Shown here: in pieces, positions 46,651 to 59,017 of the stretch
How positions within the stretch are numbered: position 1 is the stretch's first letter
Layout: each line of letters begins with the position of its first letter
Origin: Theobroma cacao
Lineage: Eukaryota; Streptophyta; Magnoliopsida; Malvales; Malvaceae
DNA: 64,000 nucleotides
Assembly: GCF_000208745.1 (NCBI RefSeq)
Contig: NC_030856.1
Span: 19,195,834 to 19,259,833 of the forward strand
Reading direction: 5' to 3'
Made by a program: the position numbers and the translations under genes
Notes under the pieces: model-generated
What the model saw: the letters and a program-made list of their open reading frames with translations, nothing else
What the model was told of the DNA's origin: nothing
Databases searched by the model: none

Positions 46651-48407
46651 TTACTTGTCAATATTTGAGCTTGAAGTTCCCGTATTTCCTTGTTTTGAAA
46701 GCGCATTAGTCATGATCACTGTTTCCATACGTGCCATAAATTCACTCATGCTTTCCTCCATTGCATTATTAATTTCTTCATGTATGTCCCCACGTATTTT
46801 TTCACATATCTTACCTAAGTTTTGTAAAAAATTTTTTACTTTTTCTTCTAATGCAATTACGGGATTGGTAGCGTTTGAGTTGATAGGGCCACATGCAAAC
46901 TTAGATGTTGCTACATTGCTGTGTGTTCCACTAGGTAAAGCTGTAATAGGCACCCGAGTACTAAATCTATACACGTGAGTGCGTGTAGTCTCCATCCATC
47001 CAATCGCTTTAGTCTAAGCATGCGGATTTAATTCTGGCTGAGAAGATGAATCCTTACCATACATCTGCGATAATACAAAATTATACATTTCCTACATAAA
47101 AAATTAAATAAGATTATTATTCAATTATATCATTAACTTTGAAGTAAAAATTAATTAATTTTGTGCATACACTTGTAGACTTAGACTCGTTATCCATAAA
47201 ATCACCATGACTCCCTAAACACTTATGAGTATTGTTTAACACTTTCAAAAAGCTAACATCTTGTTTCATCTCAATTGCTTACATTTATTTACAACTATAT
47301 ATTATCAATCATAATCGATATATATAAATAACATGTAAGGAAAATCAAAGTGAAACTACTAAACATACAATCTAAATTTTGTTTGAAAGAAAACCATACA
47401 TATAAATGCGATGTAAGATTAATTCATACCATCATTTTTGCATGAACAACAAATGGAACTGAACCGCTAGTGTGCTTTGGAATGCTTCATTCTTTTGGCG
47501 TTAAACGATTTTGCCTTGCTTTTCTCAATTTGTTCTGCCATTCTTCTACAACCCATACCGTATCGATAAGGGCATCCTAGATTTCATTTGTGATCTATTC
47601 CCTTGACATGCCGTTGCAATCCCTAATGTTGTTTGTTTTGGCTTCAGTCATTGCTTTATTCTTTTTTTTTTTGAAAACATGTCTCTTAACCAATTGGAAC
47701 AAATTTTATCTCATATTTGTCGAACCAAAACATCTTGATTTGCAAACCAAACACATTTTTCCTACGTCAAAATAATAGAGTAACTAAACAAATTAATACA
47801 AATTAATTGAATACAAAAAGTTATAATTTAATTGAATAACAAACATAGTACCTTAAATTTTTGAAACATGAACTCCTTCATATCATTAGGGACTTTCCTC
47901 CATGTCGACCATGGACCATGGAAGTGATTTTTTATGATCCTTGTTATTGTAGTTGTGACCCTTCGCTCAAAAAAAGTACTTGTAGAATATAAAAGAAAAT
48001 TTTTACATATTAAAATTTATAACAAATGTAACAATTTCATTATAATACAAGATAACATACCTCTCCCCAATAGGAGTTATACGCAATCTGTCGGATGGAT
48101 CTACAAGAGTCTGTAATCCTACACTAGGCCCCCTACCCCTTGACCTTGAGGATGTATCATCTACACTTGCACCTAAATCAATAGATGGGGATCTATGAGA
48201 ATCATGAGTAGATGTCTCATTTTCTACTTGCTCTGCAGATGCACCCAACCAAAAAGGTGGCTCAGAAGGCACATCATTATTGACCTGTTGCATTTGTGGT
48301 TGAATGGATAGATCAGCAAACGCACTAGCATTTATAGGCAATGACATACTTCTAGAGGCATTTGTTGATCTAGGTCTCAGTTTTGAATGCTTCCCTTTAA
48401 CCATCAT
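46651..48407 (-). pseudogene. TNPA-like (Transposase_24 / Ptta-En-Spm type) gene
   Basis: The first exon starts MMVKGKHSKLRPRS at 48407 and runs to SDRLRITPIGER at about 48063, where a GTATGT donor follows. A second exon-like piece (about 47965-47840) reads RVTTTITRIIKNHFHGPW, then STWRKVPNDMKEFMFQKFK with a GTACTATG donor. A third (about 47770-47430) has LRDMFSKKKKNKAMTEAK, WQNKLRKARQNRLTP and SIPKHTSGS with at least one stop. The last (46995-46651) is VIALEEKVKNFLQNLGK, then EEINNAMEESMSEFMARME, a likely coiled coil. The pattern fits the plant family that binds CACTA subterminal repeats. Exon borders are my inference; at least one internal stop suggests it is inactive. Confidence 0.6.
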
Positions 48408-48959
48408 GCTTGTAATTTTTTTTGTTAAAATTCATACACAATTTTTTTTAAAAAAAATTGAAACAAAGTATAAAAATCATCAATATACAATAATCACAAG
48501 TAATTCCTGATCATTTGTACAATAAAAGATGCCATTATATAATATTCATTTCAACATTTATAAATATAAATTATAATAATTTTTTAACATGTCAAGATAT
48601 TTCAATATTATAAAATCAAAGTTAAACAACTATGTAACAAAAAATATAAAACCAATATCATATATGTCTACCATCATCAATCACTTTCAGAATAAGCAAA
48701 CTCATGTTCTTCATTATTATCACATCATCACTAAAAATTTCTTTGTCTTCGTCTTCAAGTTCATCTTCATCTTCATTTTCATCTCCTTCCATGTCATTTT
48801 CTTCATCTTCATCCCTTTGCATGTCATCTTCTTCATCCTCAATCAAGAGATTAACCTCTTCATAATCACCATTTGCTAAAACTGTAAAGTTATCAAGTTC
48901 TTCTTAGTATACTTCTTCATTCAAATCAATTTCATTTTCTCTATCTCCACTACTAGGAA

Positions 48960-50430
48960 TGTGAAATCTACTCCTAGCTTTTGTTTTAAATACTACCTAC
49001 CAATCACATCGATCTCTTTTGGTTGATGGATAACTATTATAATAAACTTGGTGAGCTTGTGCATCTAAAACAAATGGTTCATTAGTGACAAGCATTGAGT
49101 TGTGTTTAGTTTCAACAAGACCATGCAAAAGATCTACCTTAATACCTTTTTCAATGTCAAACCAATGACACTTAAATAGCACAACTCTGTTTCTGATACC
49201 AAAATACTCCAACTCAATTATATCCACTAAAATACCATAAAAGTCACGCTCATAATCATTATAAAAACTCCCTTTTATGTAGATCCCACTATTCATTATC
49301 TTACGATTTTGTCCGTAATCTAAGGTGTGAAACTTGAAACCATTTACAAAGTTTCCTTTGTAACACCTTATCATACAACCTGGACTATGAGAGGTTTCAA
49401 GTATACGTGGGTCAATTTCATCCTTATGTTTTGCAACCTACGAACATGAAATACAAGATAAAAAATTATTAATTACATAATTAATGCCTCAATGTTATTA
49501 AAAGTTCACTTCTAATTTACATAAACTTACATAATTTTTAAACCATTTCACAAATTTTGCATCACGTACTTTGTCCAATTCATCTTCCGATATATGCACA
49601 ATATCTCTCTTCACCATTTTATCAAATATTCTATCATCATATCCATAATTTACAGATTAAATTCATTCTTATGATCAATCATTTGAGTTTATGGCAGAAT
49701 GGTACTTACTTAATATATGGGAGCATTTCTTCACAATTCACTAAAACATATAGCTCAGCAGCATAAAACTCATCATCATCTAAAAATCGAGATTTATCTA
49801 ATGGACCAAAAGCTCCCCCAAGAAGAGTGAAAATTGAAAGACGACCAAGAGAGTCCATGTCTCCCCCATCATCATTATGTGGGACTGGATTTAATCTTGT
49901 TCGCATAGTAGGTTCAAAATACCATGAGCAAAATGAGGAGATTTCCTCGATAATATAAGCCTCACATATAGATCCTTCAACAAAGGCTCGATTTTTTACT
50001 TTCTAATGTTACAAAAACCTAAAAATGACAATATTCATCAAACTTAATAAGTACCTTAAACTCTTGTAATAAACTATTTGAAAACAAATAACAATTATAG
50101 TACCTCTCAAATGGATACATCCATCGATACTGGACAAGTCCACCAACCTTTGCCTCGTAAGGTAAATGATCAGCAAATGCTCCATAGAGTCAAAGAAATC
50201 GGGAGGAAAGATCTTTTCTAGTTTGCATATAGTTTCACATATTTTTCCTTCCAAAGCTTCCATATGATCTACAGGTATTTCAATTGTGCACAAATCTATA
50301 AAAAAGTGAGATATCTCAATAATCGCATCCCAAATTGAGTGAGGCACCATATCACGTAAGATAATTGGGAGCAATCGTTGCAAAAAAACATGACAATCAT
50401 GACTTTTCATCCCATAAAATTTGCAATCAA
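48960..50430 (-). pseudogene. DUF4218 and DUF4216 part of the CACTA tnp2 protein
   Basis: From 50410 the minus strand reads MKSHDCHVFLQRLLPI, then VPHSIWDAIIEISHFFIDLC, LEKIFPPDFFDSMEHLL. The frame then shifts, with GLVQYRWMYPF-like text. Further on, about 49906-49730 has SRFLDDDEFYAAELYVL. At 49374-48997 is the DUF4216-like YIKGSFYNDYERDFYG, IIELEYFGIRNRVVLFKCHW and VLDAQAHQVYY. This domain order follows tnp2 transposases in plants. It is split by introns and/or frameshifts. Confidence 0.75.
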
Positions 50431-52403
50431 TCTCATTGACTCACAAAGATATGTTCGATGCAAAGCCATCTGGTAATCTCAATTGTTTCACCCAAGAAAA
50501 AACATTTTTTATTTCCTTCTTATTTAAGGTGTACGAAGCCTTAGGCTTGAAATTTTTTCCATTATTTTCCACCAATTCCAATTTTAGCCGCTTGCAATAC
50601 ACCTTCAAATCATGTCGTGCCTTTAAGTTTTCTTTCATCTTTCCCTTAACATTAAGCATTGTGTTGAATATATTCTCAAATACATTACGTTCAATATGCA
50701 TCACATCTAGATTGTGACAAATAAGAAGCATATGCCAATAAGGTAGAACCCAAAATATATTCGTTTTCACCTAATTATGACTTACACCATAACCCAAAAT
50801 CTTCTGCTCACCATATTTTGTTCCGAATGGGATATGAAGAAGCGAATTCAAAAGAGATAATATTTCTTCACCTGATAATCGAGGAAATGGTAAGTCATAC
50901 TCAACTCTTTTTTTAAGAAATTTCTCTCTGCCTCCTAAAAGGATGATTAAGTCGCAAGAATTGCCGATGATAATAAAAAAAACAAGGTTTCCTACCATGA
51001 TCCAATATGAAAGACTTAGAATGTTCCATGCAATAGGGACATGATAATTGTCCATGAATACTCTACCCTGACAACATACCGTAAGTAGGAAAATCATTAA
51101 TTGTCCATAACAATGTTGCCCTTATATGAAAATTTTATTTCCTATATGCATCATACGTGACAACACCCTAGGTCCTTAATATTTTTAACTCATCTATCAA
51201 AGGCCTCAAGAAAACATCTATGTTTTGACTTGGATTTTTCTTCCTTGGAATAACCATATTAAGAAATATATATTGTTGTTTCACACACATCCATGGGGGT
51301 AAATTGTACACATAGAGCATTAGTGACCAAACAAAATAAGGTTTCGCAGTCGGTCCAAAAGGATTGAAACTGTCAGCACATAACCCTAGTTTGACATTTC
51401 GAGGTTCCATTGCAAACAACTTATGTGTGCGGTTGAAGTGTTGCCAAGCCTCACCATCAACAGGGTGTTTGAGGACTCCATCATCACTTTGGTTTTGCGC
51501 ATGCCACGTCATATGTTCAGTAGTTCTGCCTGACATATAAAGCCTTTGAAGCCTTGGTATAAGTGGCAAGTAACACAAAATCCTGTAAGGTATTTTCTTC
51601 TGCCTTTTCACACTTGATTTTCTCATTTTATACTAAGGATGCCCACATATCATACAATGCTCAAAATTAGCAGTTTTCTCATAAAATAACATGCAATTGT
51701 TTTTCCAAGCATGAATTTTGATATATCTCAGTCCAAGTTGTGCTACCTTTTTTTTCATTCTATAAAAGTCAGTAGGTAAAGTTTCATCTGATGGCAACAT
51801 ATTCTTTATTATCTCCAACAACTGATCAAAACATGATTCACTTAAATTAAACTCTGACTTAATATTTAAAAGTTGCGACATAACTGAAAGCATTGTGTGC
51901 TTTGTGCAACCTGACCACAAAGGTTCCTCTGCATTACTTAACAAAGAGTAAAAGCTAGCTGCATTTGGATTTGGATCTTCTTCCACAAACCTTGACTCAT
52001 TATCATGACTATAATTGAAAGCAACTTCCGGATCCATAACATCCCTAATAATTGTAGTATAAGGATTTTCTATTTCCTCTTCATATGTAGGTTCTCCATA
52101 TTCCCCATGGTCCTCATTGCTAGCATATGGTTTAACTTTATCTTAACTTCTTGATGATTGTCCAACATCATGTTCCCCATGTAAACTCCAAATTGTGTAA
52201 GCACCAGTAAAACCCTTTTTCAGGATGTGCTCTGTCACCTTATCAGAATTTAGAAACTTGTTGTTACTACATCGAGAGCAAGGGCATTTAATTTTATTCT
52301 CCCACATAAATGTAGAGTTAGAATGTGCAAAATGAATGAATTCATTAACTCCATTTACAAATTCATCTCTAATGAATCCATCAGAAGTTAAGCGACGGTA
52401 CAT
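50431..52403 (-). pseudogene. tnp2-type CACTA transposase, N-terminal and core parts
   Basis: The start region (52403-52143) reads MYRRLTSDGFIRDEFVNGV, then KIKCPCSRCSNNKFL, the transposase-associated zinc domain. Next come LPSDETLPTDFYRMKKKV and NNCMLFYEKTANFEHCMICG (52037-51636). An in-frame TAG at 51633-51635 separates this from IPYRILCYLPLIPRLQRLY, VKLGLCADSFNPFG, YFVWSLMLYVYNLPPWMC (51626-51168). A damaged stretch (51097-50771) keeps DLPFPRLSGEEI and KKILGYG-like text. Then HNLDVMHIERNVFENIF (50770-50441) follows. The tnp2 order is complete but broken by at least one stop and probable frameshifts, so it cannot give one full protein. Confidence 0.85.
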
Positions 52404-53224
52404 CCAAGATCAATCTCCCGTCATTTTGTAATCCTAAGTGTCATAGAATATAACAGTCAACAGTAATTTCCACTAAAATTTGTTAACAACTACATTCCAA
52501 TATGAAAAACTAAGTTAAACATTTTAAATATAAATTTTAAAAAATAATATGTTAGGATAGTAAAAGTGATTCCATGCAAGAATAAAACAAAAAAAAGACA
52601 CAATATAAGTGTAACTTTATAAACGAATAGATAAATTCATATTCACAAGCTTTTCTATGTATTAATGAGTACAAAATCCTATAAAACCGAGTGACTGAGA
52701 AATGGCCAAAAGTCTTTTGCTTTTCCTTTTGGATAAAAATTACGCACTATGAATTGGACCCCAAGTCTTGATTAGTTTTTTATGATAAAAAAATGAAATT
52801 CCAACATAGGAAAGGAATTGCTAGTTTTTTTAAAGTAAAGACTTTTTATATTTTTATTATTTATTCTTAAAAATAAAAAATATTTAGATACAAAAGTAAA
52901 TAGTAAATTTCTCAAAAAAAAGTAAATAGTAAATTTTTTTAAAATTATATACATAATTTTTAATTTTTTCATATTTTATTTTATTTATATCTTTTTTAGT
53001 TTAAAGCAGCTTTAAGGGAAGTGACTAATTAATGTCATGACGTGACCAATTAATGAATATGACACTTAAAAGTCTCAAGTCTTCTTCGCTTATCATCGAG
53101 ACAATACGTTTGGCTCTACTGCATCTCTTCGATCATGGCTAAAAGGAGCACAAATTGGTTGGAAATGGTATAAGTAGTTAATTTGATATGAAATCCAATT
53201 AAGCCTTAATGCAATTATGCTAAA
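52404..53224. other. AT-rich spacer between CACTA and gypsy elements
   Basis: No gene or CACTA end seen. Poly(A/T)-rich text at 52780-52990; the only ORF there is low-complexity. It ends in GTTAA (53225-53229), the candidate target site of the gypsy element. Confidence 0.5.
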
Positions 53225-53229
53225 GTTAA

Positions 53230-55417
53230 TGTCACGACCCGGATCCTCCCTCGGGCCCATGACAACGACCACGACGTCCCGATTGACACTCATTGCCTGG
53301 AATGTCAATCGGAACCCCGCAAGGTTTACATATCAGTTTCTTACCTTTTCTGTGAGCAATCGTTTTTAAACATTCCGTTTTAAACAAATTCTCGTCGTTT
53401 CCGGCTTCAGTAAATCAAAAGAAAAAAATATAGCATTTTTATATAAAATAATATTTGTAGAAACACGTGTAAGTAAAATAAATTCATACAATAATTTACA
53501 AAGTTATACTGTACAATAATAATTACAATGACAAGTGGCTCAAAAATACACCAAGTACTGGTGATAGTAACCTATTGTCTGTGAGGTAGAGATGTTAATT
53601 AGAATCCTCAACAAAATGGGATATCTACAAGCTACCACAAACCTGAAATGTTTGGAAAGGAGGTGGGTGAGATTTTGCAATCCCAATGAGTAAACAGACA
53701 TTATCATAAATATCTAAAGGCGAGTAACATGGAGGCAAGTTTAAACAACAAATTACAAACCATTTCATAAGGTTTTCAATTTATTCTTTAAATCATAAAA
53801 TATTTGTAATTTACCAAAATAGTTGTTAAGGCTTATGACTTTTATTAAAACAAGGCTCAAGCCAAAATTAATCCTCGGGGATACCTTGGCCAAGGCATCT
53901 AACCCAGTTTGCCAAGGTAGTTATGATATTTACATATGAAACACATTTTTATTTTTAAAACAAGTCGTTCCTTGACATTGGCCGAGTTACACATTCACGT
54001 GGGGGTTCAACATGAAGTGAGCTCTAATACTACCCCGGGAGTTACCCTATTCGCCTTTACAACCGGAGTAATTATATAACTGGGTTTACCGTATCCCTCT
54101 AATAGGCAGTCCACGAAAACCCGTCACTGCAGTGACTAAACCCACCAATTTTAATAAAATTTCGACAGTATAACGTGGCTTTTATTTATTTACCTAGCCT
54201 GCATAGTAAAAACAACTTGCATAAATTCCCAATGCAATTTATCAAATATAGCCACATATACTCATATTTCATAAGCCATTCATAGGAAAATATATATTTC
54301 AAAATAATTGGCAGCCTCCAATTACTCAATTTCATAATCAACACAATAAATTTTTATTTGTCACATTTATTTCTAAAACATCAAATATCCTGTTTTAATC
54401 TCGTTTTCATTTCATAAAATACATAAAGAGCATTTAAAAATAAATTCTAGATAATTTACAATAATAATAAGTTTACTCACCGTTTGTACAGATGCAATGC
54501 TCCCTAGGTGCCCCGATCACTGTTGGTTGGGTACGACTTCCTTGCCTTGACCGGAAGGCACTCCTCCTTGACACATTGCAAAATTTACCCAATTCACCAC
54601 ATTGATGCTAAATCACTATATAATTGACTTAAATCCTATACTAATGCATGGTATGAAATGCAATAGCTTAAAACGGCTTAAATGCGGTATTAACCTATTT
54701 TTGGCACTTTACCCGATAAATTGCAACGCGCTCCATTTTAGCTCTAAATCGTCCCATTCTCTCTCCAACATTTCTAACCATTAAATATCAGCCAATAACC
54801 TTCTAAAATCACCAAAATCAGTNCTCGTGGAGTAATTTTGAAATTTACACTTTTGCCCCCGTAAAAGTGAAAAATTACATTTTTGCCCAAAAAAATTGAA
54901 AAATCGCCCATAGACATATTTTTCATCCCTTATACTCATACCATTCTCCAATTTGTCAAATTTGATCTAAATTCTCTCAAAATCTCAAATTTTGTCTGCG
55001 GGTGGCAAAATTACGATTTTACCCCTACACTCCAGAAATCACCAGAATTAAACTTTTTAACTTCCTATCATTAAATTATACTCCAAATAGTTAATCTTTG
55101 TCAAAAATTTCACTCCATGATCAGATTATTATCTTAGGTGGCAAAATGACGATTTTTGTCCCTGAACATCAAAATTTTTAATTTTACCCCTAATGAACCC
55201 TCGAACTCCGAACAATTGTTTTTAGTCATTCCTGGACTATAAAATATTAAATTTCATCCTACAATTCCTATTTGAACTAGTTCGAGGTTAAATCAACTCA
55301 AGTATACCGTTAGGTACGATACCTGGTTTCGTCTATTCTTAGGTGCTTTCCTAGCATAATAACATGCTACTTAGTGCATGTATGTCATGACATGTGTTTA
55401 TAGGGTCGGCTTTTACA
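53230..55417 (-). repeat. 3' LTR of Del/Tekay-type gypsy element (copy B)
   Basis: Minus-strand start TGTAAAAGCC at 55417 directly follows the polypurine tract, and the end is GGGTCGTGACA at 53230. At 54823 a single N stands where copies C and D carry about 700 more bp, so the real LTR is probably about 2.9 kb. The donor (ACG|GTGAGT, intron base 54480) and acceptor (ATTTCAG, 53643) are 838 bp apart. Confidence 0.9.
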
Positions 55418-55420
55418 ATT

Positions 55421-55434
55421 CTACCCCCCTTAAA
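55421..55434 (-). other. Polypurine tract of gypsy element B
   Basis: Minus-strand TTAAGGGGGGTAGAAT directly before the LTR start, matching positions 100-115. Confidence 0.8.
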
Positions 55435-55458
55435 ATAAAATTTTGATCTCAAAATTTC

Positions 55459-55861
55459 ACTTACCAGATTCGACAAATAGATGCAAGTATTGGTTCCTCA
55501 TCTAATGCTCTACTTCCCATGTCATTTCCTCCATTTGAGCACTTTTCCACAACACTTTGACCATTGAAATACTCTTGTTCCTCAGTACTCGATCCTTTCG
55601 ATCCAAGATACTCACAGGTTGCACCTCGAACTTCAAATCGTCATGCAACTCGATCGGAGGTGCTTCGAGGATGTGAGAGAGATTTGGTACATATTTCTTA
55701 AGCATGGAGACATGGAAAACGTTGTGGATCCGATCTAACTCCAAAGGTAGTTCTAGTCTATATGCCACTGGCCCAATTCTTTCAATAATACGAAAAGGTC
55801 CAATGTATCTCGGATTGAGCTTTCCTCGCTTTGCAAACCGGATCACACCTTTCATTATTCA
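55459..55861 (-). pseudogene. Integrase C-terminal and chromodomain-like tail
   Basis: The frame contains [46 protein letters not shown], then [15 protein letters not shown] and [19 protein letters not shown]. The first part is the GPF-type C-terminal domain of gypsy integrases; the second is the chromodomain-like tail of Del/Tekay elements. The expected Gln codon after EVEH is a TAG here (at 55502), cutting off the last 17 residues that copy A at the left edge still has. The link to the integrase core upstream (55862-56375) is full of frame changes. Confidence 0.85.
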
Positions 55862-56375
55862 ACAAGATATCATAATTTACCACAATAATATAATCAAATA
55901 AAACTTAATACCACAAAGCATTCAGATTATTACCTTTTCAAGGAGAAACCGTAAGAAAAACTCTATCATCGATCTCAAACTCCAAGTCTTTTCTCCGTTT
56001 ATCTGCATAGCTCTTTTGCCTATCCTAGGCTACCTTTAGCCTCTCTCGTATAACCTTGATCTTGTCATTAATTAAATCGCTCAATTCCACACTAACTAAC
56101 TTTGTTTCACCCACTTCATCCCAACAAAGTGGAGTACGACATTTCCTTCCATATAAAGCTTCGTACGGTGCCATACCAATGCTAGACTAGAAGCTGTTGT
56201 TGTAAGCAAATTCCGCTAACGGCAAGGGTCTATCCCAACTCCCAAGAAAATCCATGACACAAGCTCTCAACATATCCTCCATAGTCTGGATAGTCCTCTC
56301 TGACTGACCATCCGTCTGTGGGTGAAAAGCAGTGCTAAATTTCAATTTGGCTTCGAGAGCTTCTTGAAATTTCAG

Positions 56376-56594
56376 TCAGAATCGAGAAGTGAATCGAGGA
56401 TCTCGGTCTGACACTATAGAAACGGGAACTCCATGTAGCCTCACAATCTCATATATATAGAGCTGAGCCAGCTTCTCAATAGAGTATGTACTATGGACTG
56501 CTAAAAAGTGAGCGGACTTAGTCAACCGATCTACGATCACCCAAATAGCATCCTTTCCTTTCTGTGTCCGCGGCAGTCCCAAAATGAAATCCAT
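56376..56594 (-). pseudogene. Gypsy integrase catalytic core, first part
   Basis: [50 protein letters not shown] and [14 protein letters not shown] give the first two catalytic Asp residues (in MDFI.. and SDRD) of the DDE core. The Glu part continues toward 55.9 kb only in broken frames: a stop occurs just after FTSRF (56341-56376). Confidence 0.85.
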
Positions 56595-56633
56595 AGTTAC
56601 ATGCTCCCATTTCCACTCATGAATAGGTAAAGA

Positions 56634-56918
56634 TTAAAGTGTACCTGCTAGCCTCTGATGCTTCGCCTTAACTTGCTGACATACAAGACACTTTGCTATG
56701 AATTCTGCTACGTCTCGTTTCATACCTGGCCACCAATAATTCTCCTTGATAGTCCTATACATCTTGGTGCTTCCGGGATGTAATGCATAGGCAGATGAAT
56801 GGGCTTCTTCCATGATCGCTTGTCTCAACTGGTTTCCCTCAAGAACACAAACTCGATCTTTAAACATCAAGACGTTATCCTCTCTGAGTCTGAACTCACT
56901 AACTCCCTCATCGGTCAA
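56634..56918 (-). pseudogene. Integrase N-terminal H2C2 zinc domain
   Basis: HPGSTKMYRTIKENYWWPGM followed by KCLVCQQVKAKHQ shows the H-H-C-C arrangement of the integrase zinc-binding domain. A stop or frame change separates it from the catalytic core (about 56600-56634) and from RNase H (56920-56955). Confidence 0.85.
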
Positions 56919-56954
56919 TTTTTGAATTTTTTTTCTTAATTCATCATCAGACCT

Positions 56955-58499
56955 CTAAATGTCCTTGATCTGATTAAGTAACGAAGGTCGCACAATGAAG
57001 CTTGCCAATAAGGATCCATCCTCACCATTTCTTAATTGGACCCCAAGAGATTTCATCTCTAATAATGCTGGAAAATAACAACTCTGAAGTATTGCTAAAG
57101 ATGATGAAGACTTACGACTTAAGGCATCAGCTACAATGTTCGCCTTTCTCGAATGATAGTCTATCACCAAGTCATAATCTTTTATCAACTCCAACCATCG
57201 CCTTTGCCTCAAATTAAGCTCTTTCTGAGTGAGCAAATATTTTAAACTTTTGTGATCCATAAATATCTGACAATGCTCACCATACAAGTAATGCCTCCCA
57301 ATTTTTGAAGCAAACACCATTGCTGCTAACTCTAAATCATGGGTAGGGTAATTTGCTTCATGCTTCTTCAACTGTCGAGAAGCATAAGCTATTACTTTCT
57401 CATTCTGCATCAACACACACCCTAACCCTAACTTAAATGCATCACTGCACACCACAAATCCCTTACCACTCACAAGAAGTGTTAAAACGGGAGTGGACGT
57501 TAACCGGTTCTTTAGCTCCTGAAATCGATTATCACAAACATCATCCCACTCAAACTTAACTCCCTTACGAGTTAGACGGGTCAAAGGAGCTGCTATTAAG
57601 GAAAACCCTTGAACAAACCTCCGATAATAACTAGCTAATCCGAGGAAACTACGAATCTCGATCATTGTCTTAGGTTGCTCCCATTGTAAAATTGCCTCTA
57701 TCTTTTTGGGATCAACATATATTCCAGCTCCCGATACTACGTGTCCCAAGAATACCACTTCCTGTAACCAAAACTCACACTTCGAAAACTTTGCATACAA
57801 CTGTCTTTCCTGCAAAGTCTGTAATACTATACGTAAGTGGGTAGCGTGCTCATCATTATCTCTCGAGTAAACCAGGATATCATCAATGAACACAATAACA
57901 AACTTGTCCAAGTAAGGGTGGAACACCCTGTTCATGAGATCCATAAAAGCTGCCGATGCGTTAGTTAACCCAAAAGGCATGACAAGGAACTCATAATGAC
58001 CGTACCGAGTCCTGAACGCTGTCTTGGGTACATCCTGTTCTTTAATCCTTAACTGATGATACCCAGACCTCAGATCAACCTTAGAAAACATTGTAGCTCC
58101 CTGTAATTGATAGAAAAGATCATCAATCCTTGGTAACGGATACTTGTTCTTAATGGTCATTCTATTAAACTGTCGGTAATCTATACATAACAAAAGTGTA
58201 CCATCTTTCTTTTTCACAAATAAAACCGGTGCTCTCCACGGAGATATACTAGGAAGTATAAAACCCTTGTCCACTAACTCTTGCAATTGTACTTTCAACT
58301 CTTTCAACTCTGCCAGAGCCATTCTACATGGAGGAATAGAGATAGAGGCAGTACCCGGAATTAAGTCAATGGTGAATTCAAACTCACGATCGGGAGGAAG
58401 TCCCAGTAATTGATCAGGATATACATCAAGCAACTCACTTACTATGGGGACATTCTCTAACTTAGGTTCCTCCCTTGATATATCAATCACGTGAACCAA
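56955..58499 (-). pseudogene. Reverse transcriptase and RNase H of gypsy element B
   Basis: A 514-codon open frame holds RT motifs in order: [73 protein letters not shown], then FIDDILVYS with the catalytic Asp pair, and [12 protein letters not shown]. RNase H follows: [17 protein letters not shown] (usual DAS changed to DAF), [37 protein letters not shown]. This is the best preserved part of the element. It is not a complete polyprotein because protease and integrase lie in other frames or beyond stops. The family copies RNA to DNA in virus-like particles; this copy is probably inactive. Confidence 0.9.
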
Positions 58500-58611
58500 G
58501 TATGTCGGATATCCCTTTTCGCACCAATTTCAAAGCTTTGAGGGCCGAGATTATACAAAGCAATAATACTCGACGCTCCCCCGTAAATACCACTTTTGCT
58601 CCCTCTAAATT

Positions 58612-59017
58612 CTAGAGAATCACTTCTTTCTTAAAACAATCCACCTTTGCTCGATGAATGGACAACCAATCCATACCCAAGATCAAATCAAAGTCTCGAA
58701 TCTCCAAAGGGATTAAATTACCCATAAATTCTTCTTCCCCAACTTTAATACCACAGTCTCTATAATACGTATTTCTTACTAACCGCTCGCCTAGAGGAGT
58801 ATGCACTATAATCTCTTCCTCTAATGATGACAGGTTCCTATATGAGAATGATGCAAATGATATGCTCACGTATGATCTATCGGAGCCTGAATCTATTAAA
58901 ACATGTGCATCTCTATCAAACACAATCATAGTACCTGTCACTGTGCTAGGTCGAACTCGGGCTTCATCCTCAGTCACTGCAAAAACCCTGGTCGAAATCT
59001 GAGGCTGTGGTCTGTCG
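58612..59017 (-). pseudogene. Gypsy protease (aspartic) region
   Basis: The frame reads RPQPQISTRVFAVTEDEAR, GTMIVFDRDAHVLIDSGSDRS, with the aspartic protease DSG motif, then PLGERLVRN and LILGMDWLSIHRAKVDC, the usual end before RT. A stop at about 58612 breaks it from RT. Upstream, gag is missing: unrelated sequence starts at about 59018. Confidence 0.85.

Larger units (their letters stand above)
45852..52403 (-). mobile_element. CACTA (En/Spm) DNA transposon, degraded
   Basis: The terminus CACTACCAAAAACC at 45852 is typical of plant CACTA elements. It is followed by about 500 bp of subterminal palindromic units and two minus-strand gene regions: tnp2-like (52403 to about 49000) and TNPA-like (48407 to about 46650). 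The opposite terminus (expected GGTAGTG at the high-coordinate end) was not found between 52404 and 53224, so the element is truncated there or its end is too diverged to see. Stops in tnp2 make it non-autonomous. Confidence 0.85.

Noticed and set aside
52404..53224. A CACTA 5' terminus such as 'ccactaaaatttg' near 52470
   Set aside because: It is in the wrong orientation for the missing end and lacks the CACTACC core and subterminal units.
1..55500. One giant element bounded by the chromodomain-like tails at 1-76 (plus) and 55.5 kb (minus)
   Set aside because: The two tails face each other, each with its own polypurine tract and LTR, so they are two separate insertions of related elements.
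57002..57217. Plus-strand ORFs inside pol, CACTA and gag regions (for example 16305, 46640, 50421, 57002)
   Set aside because: They are antisense shadows of recognised minus-strand transposon proteins.
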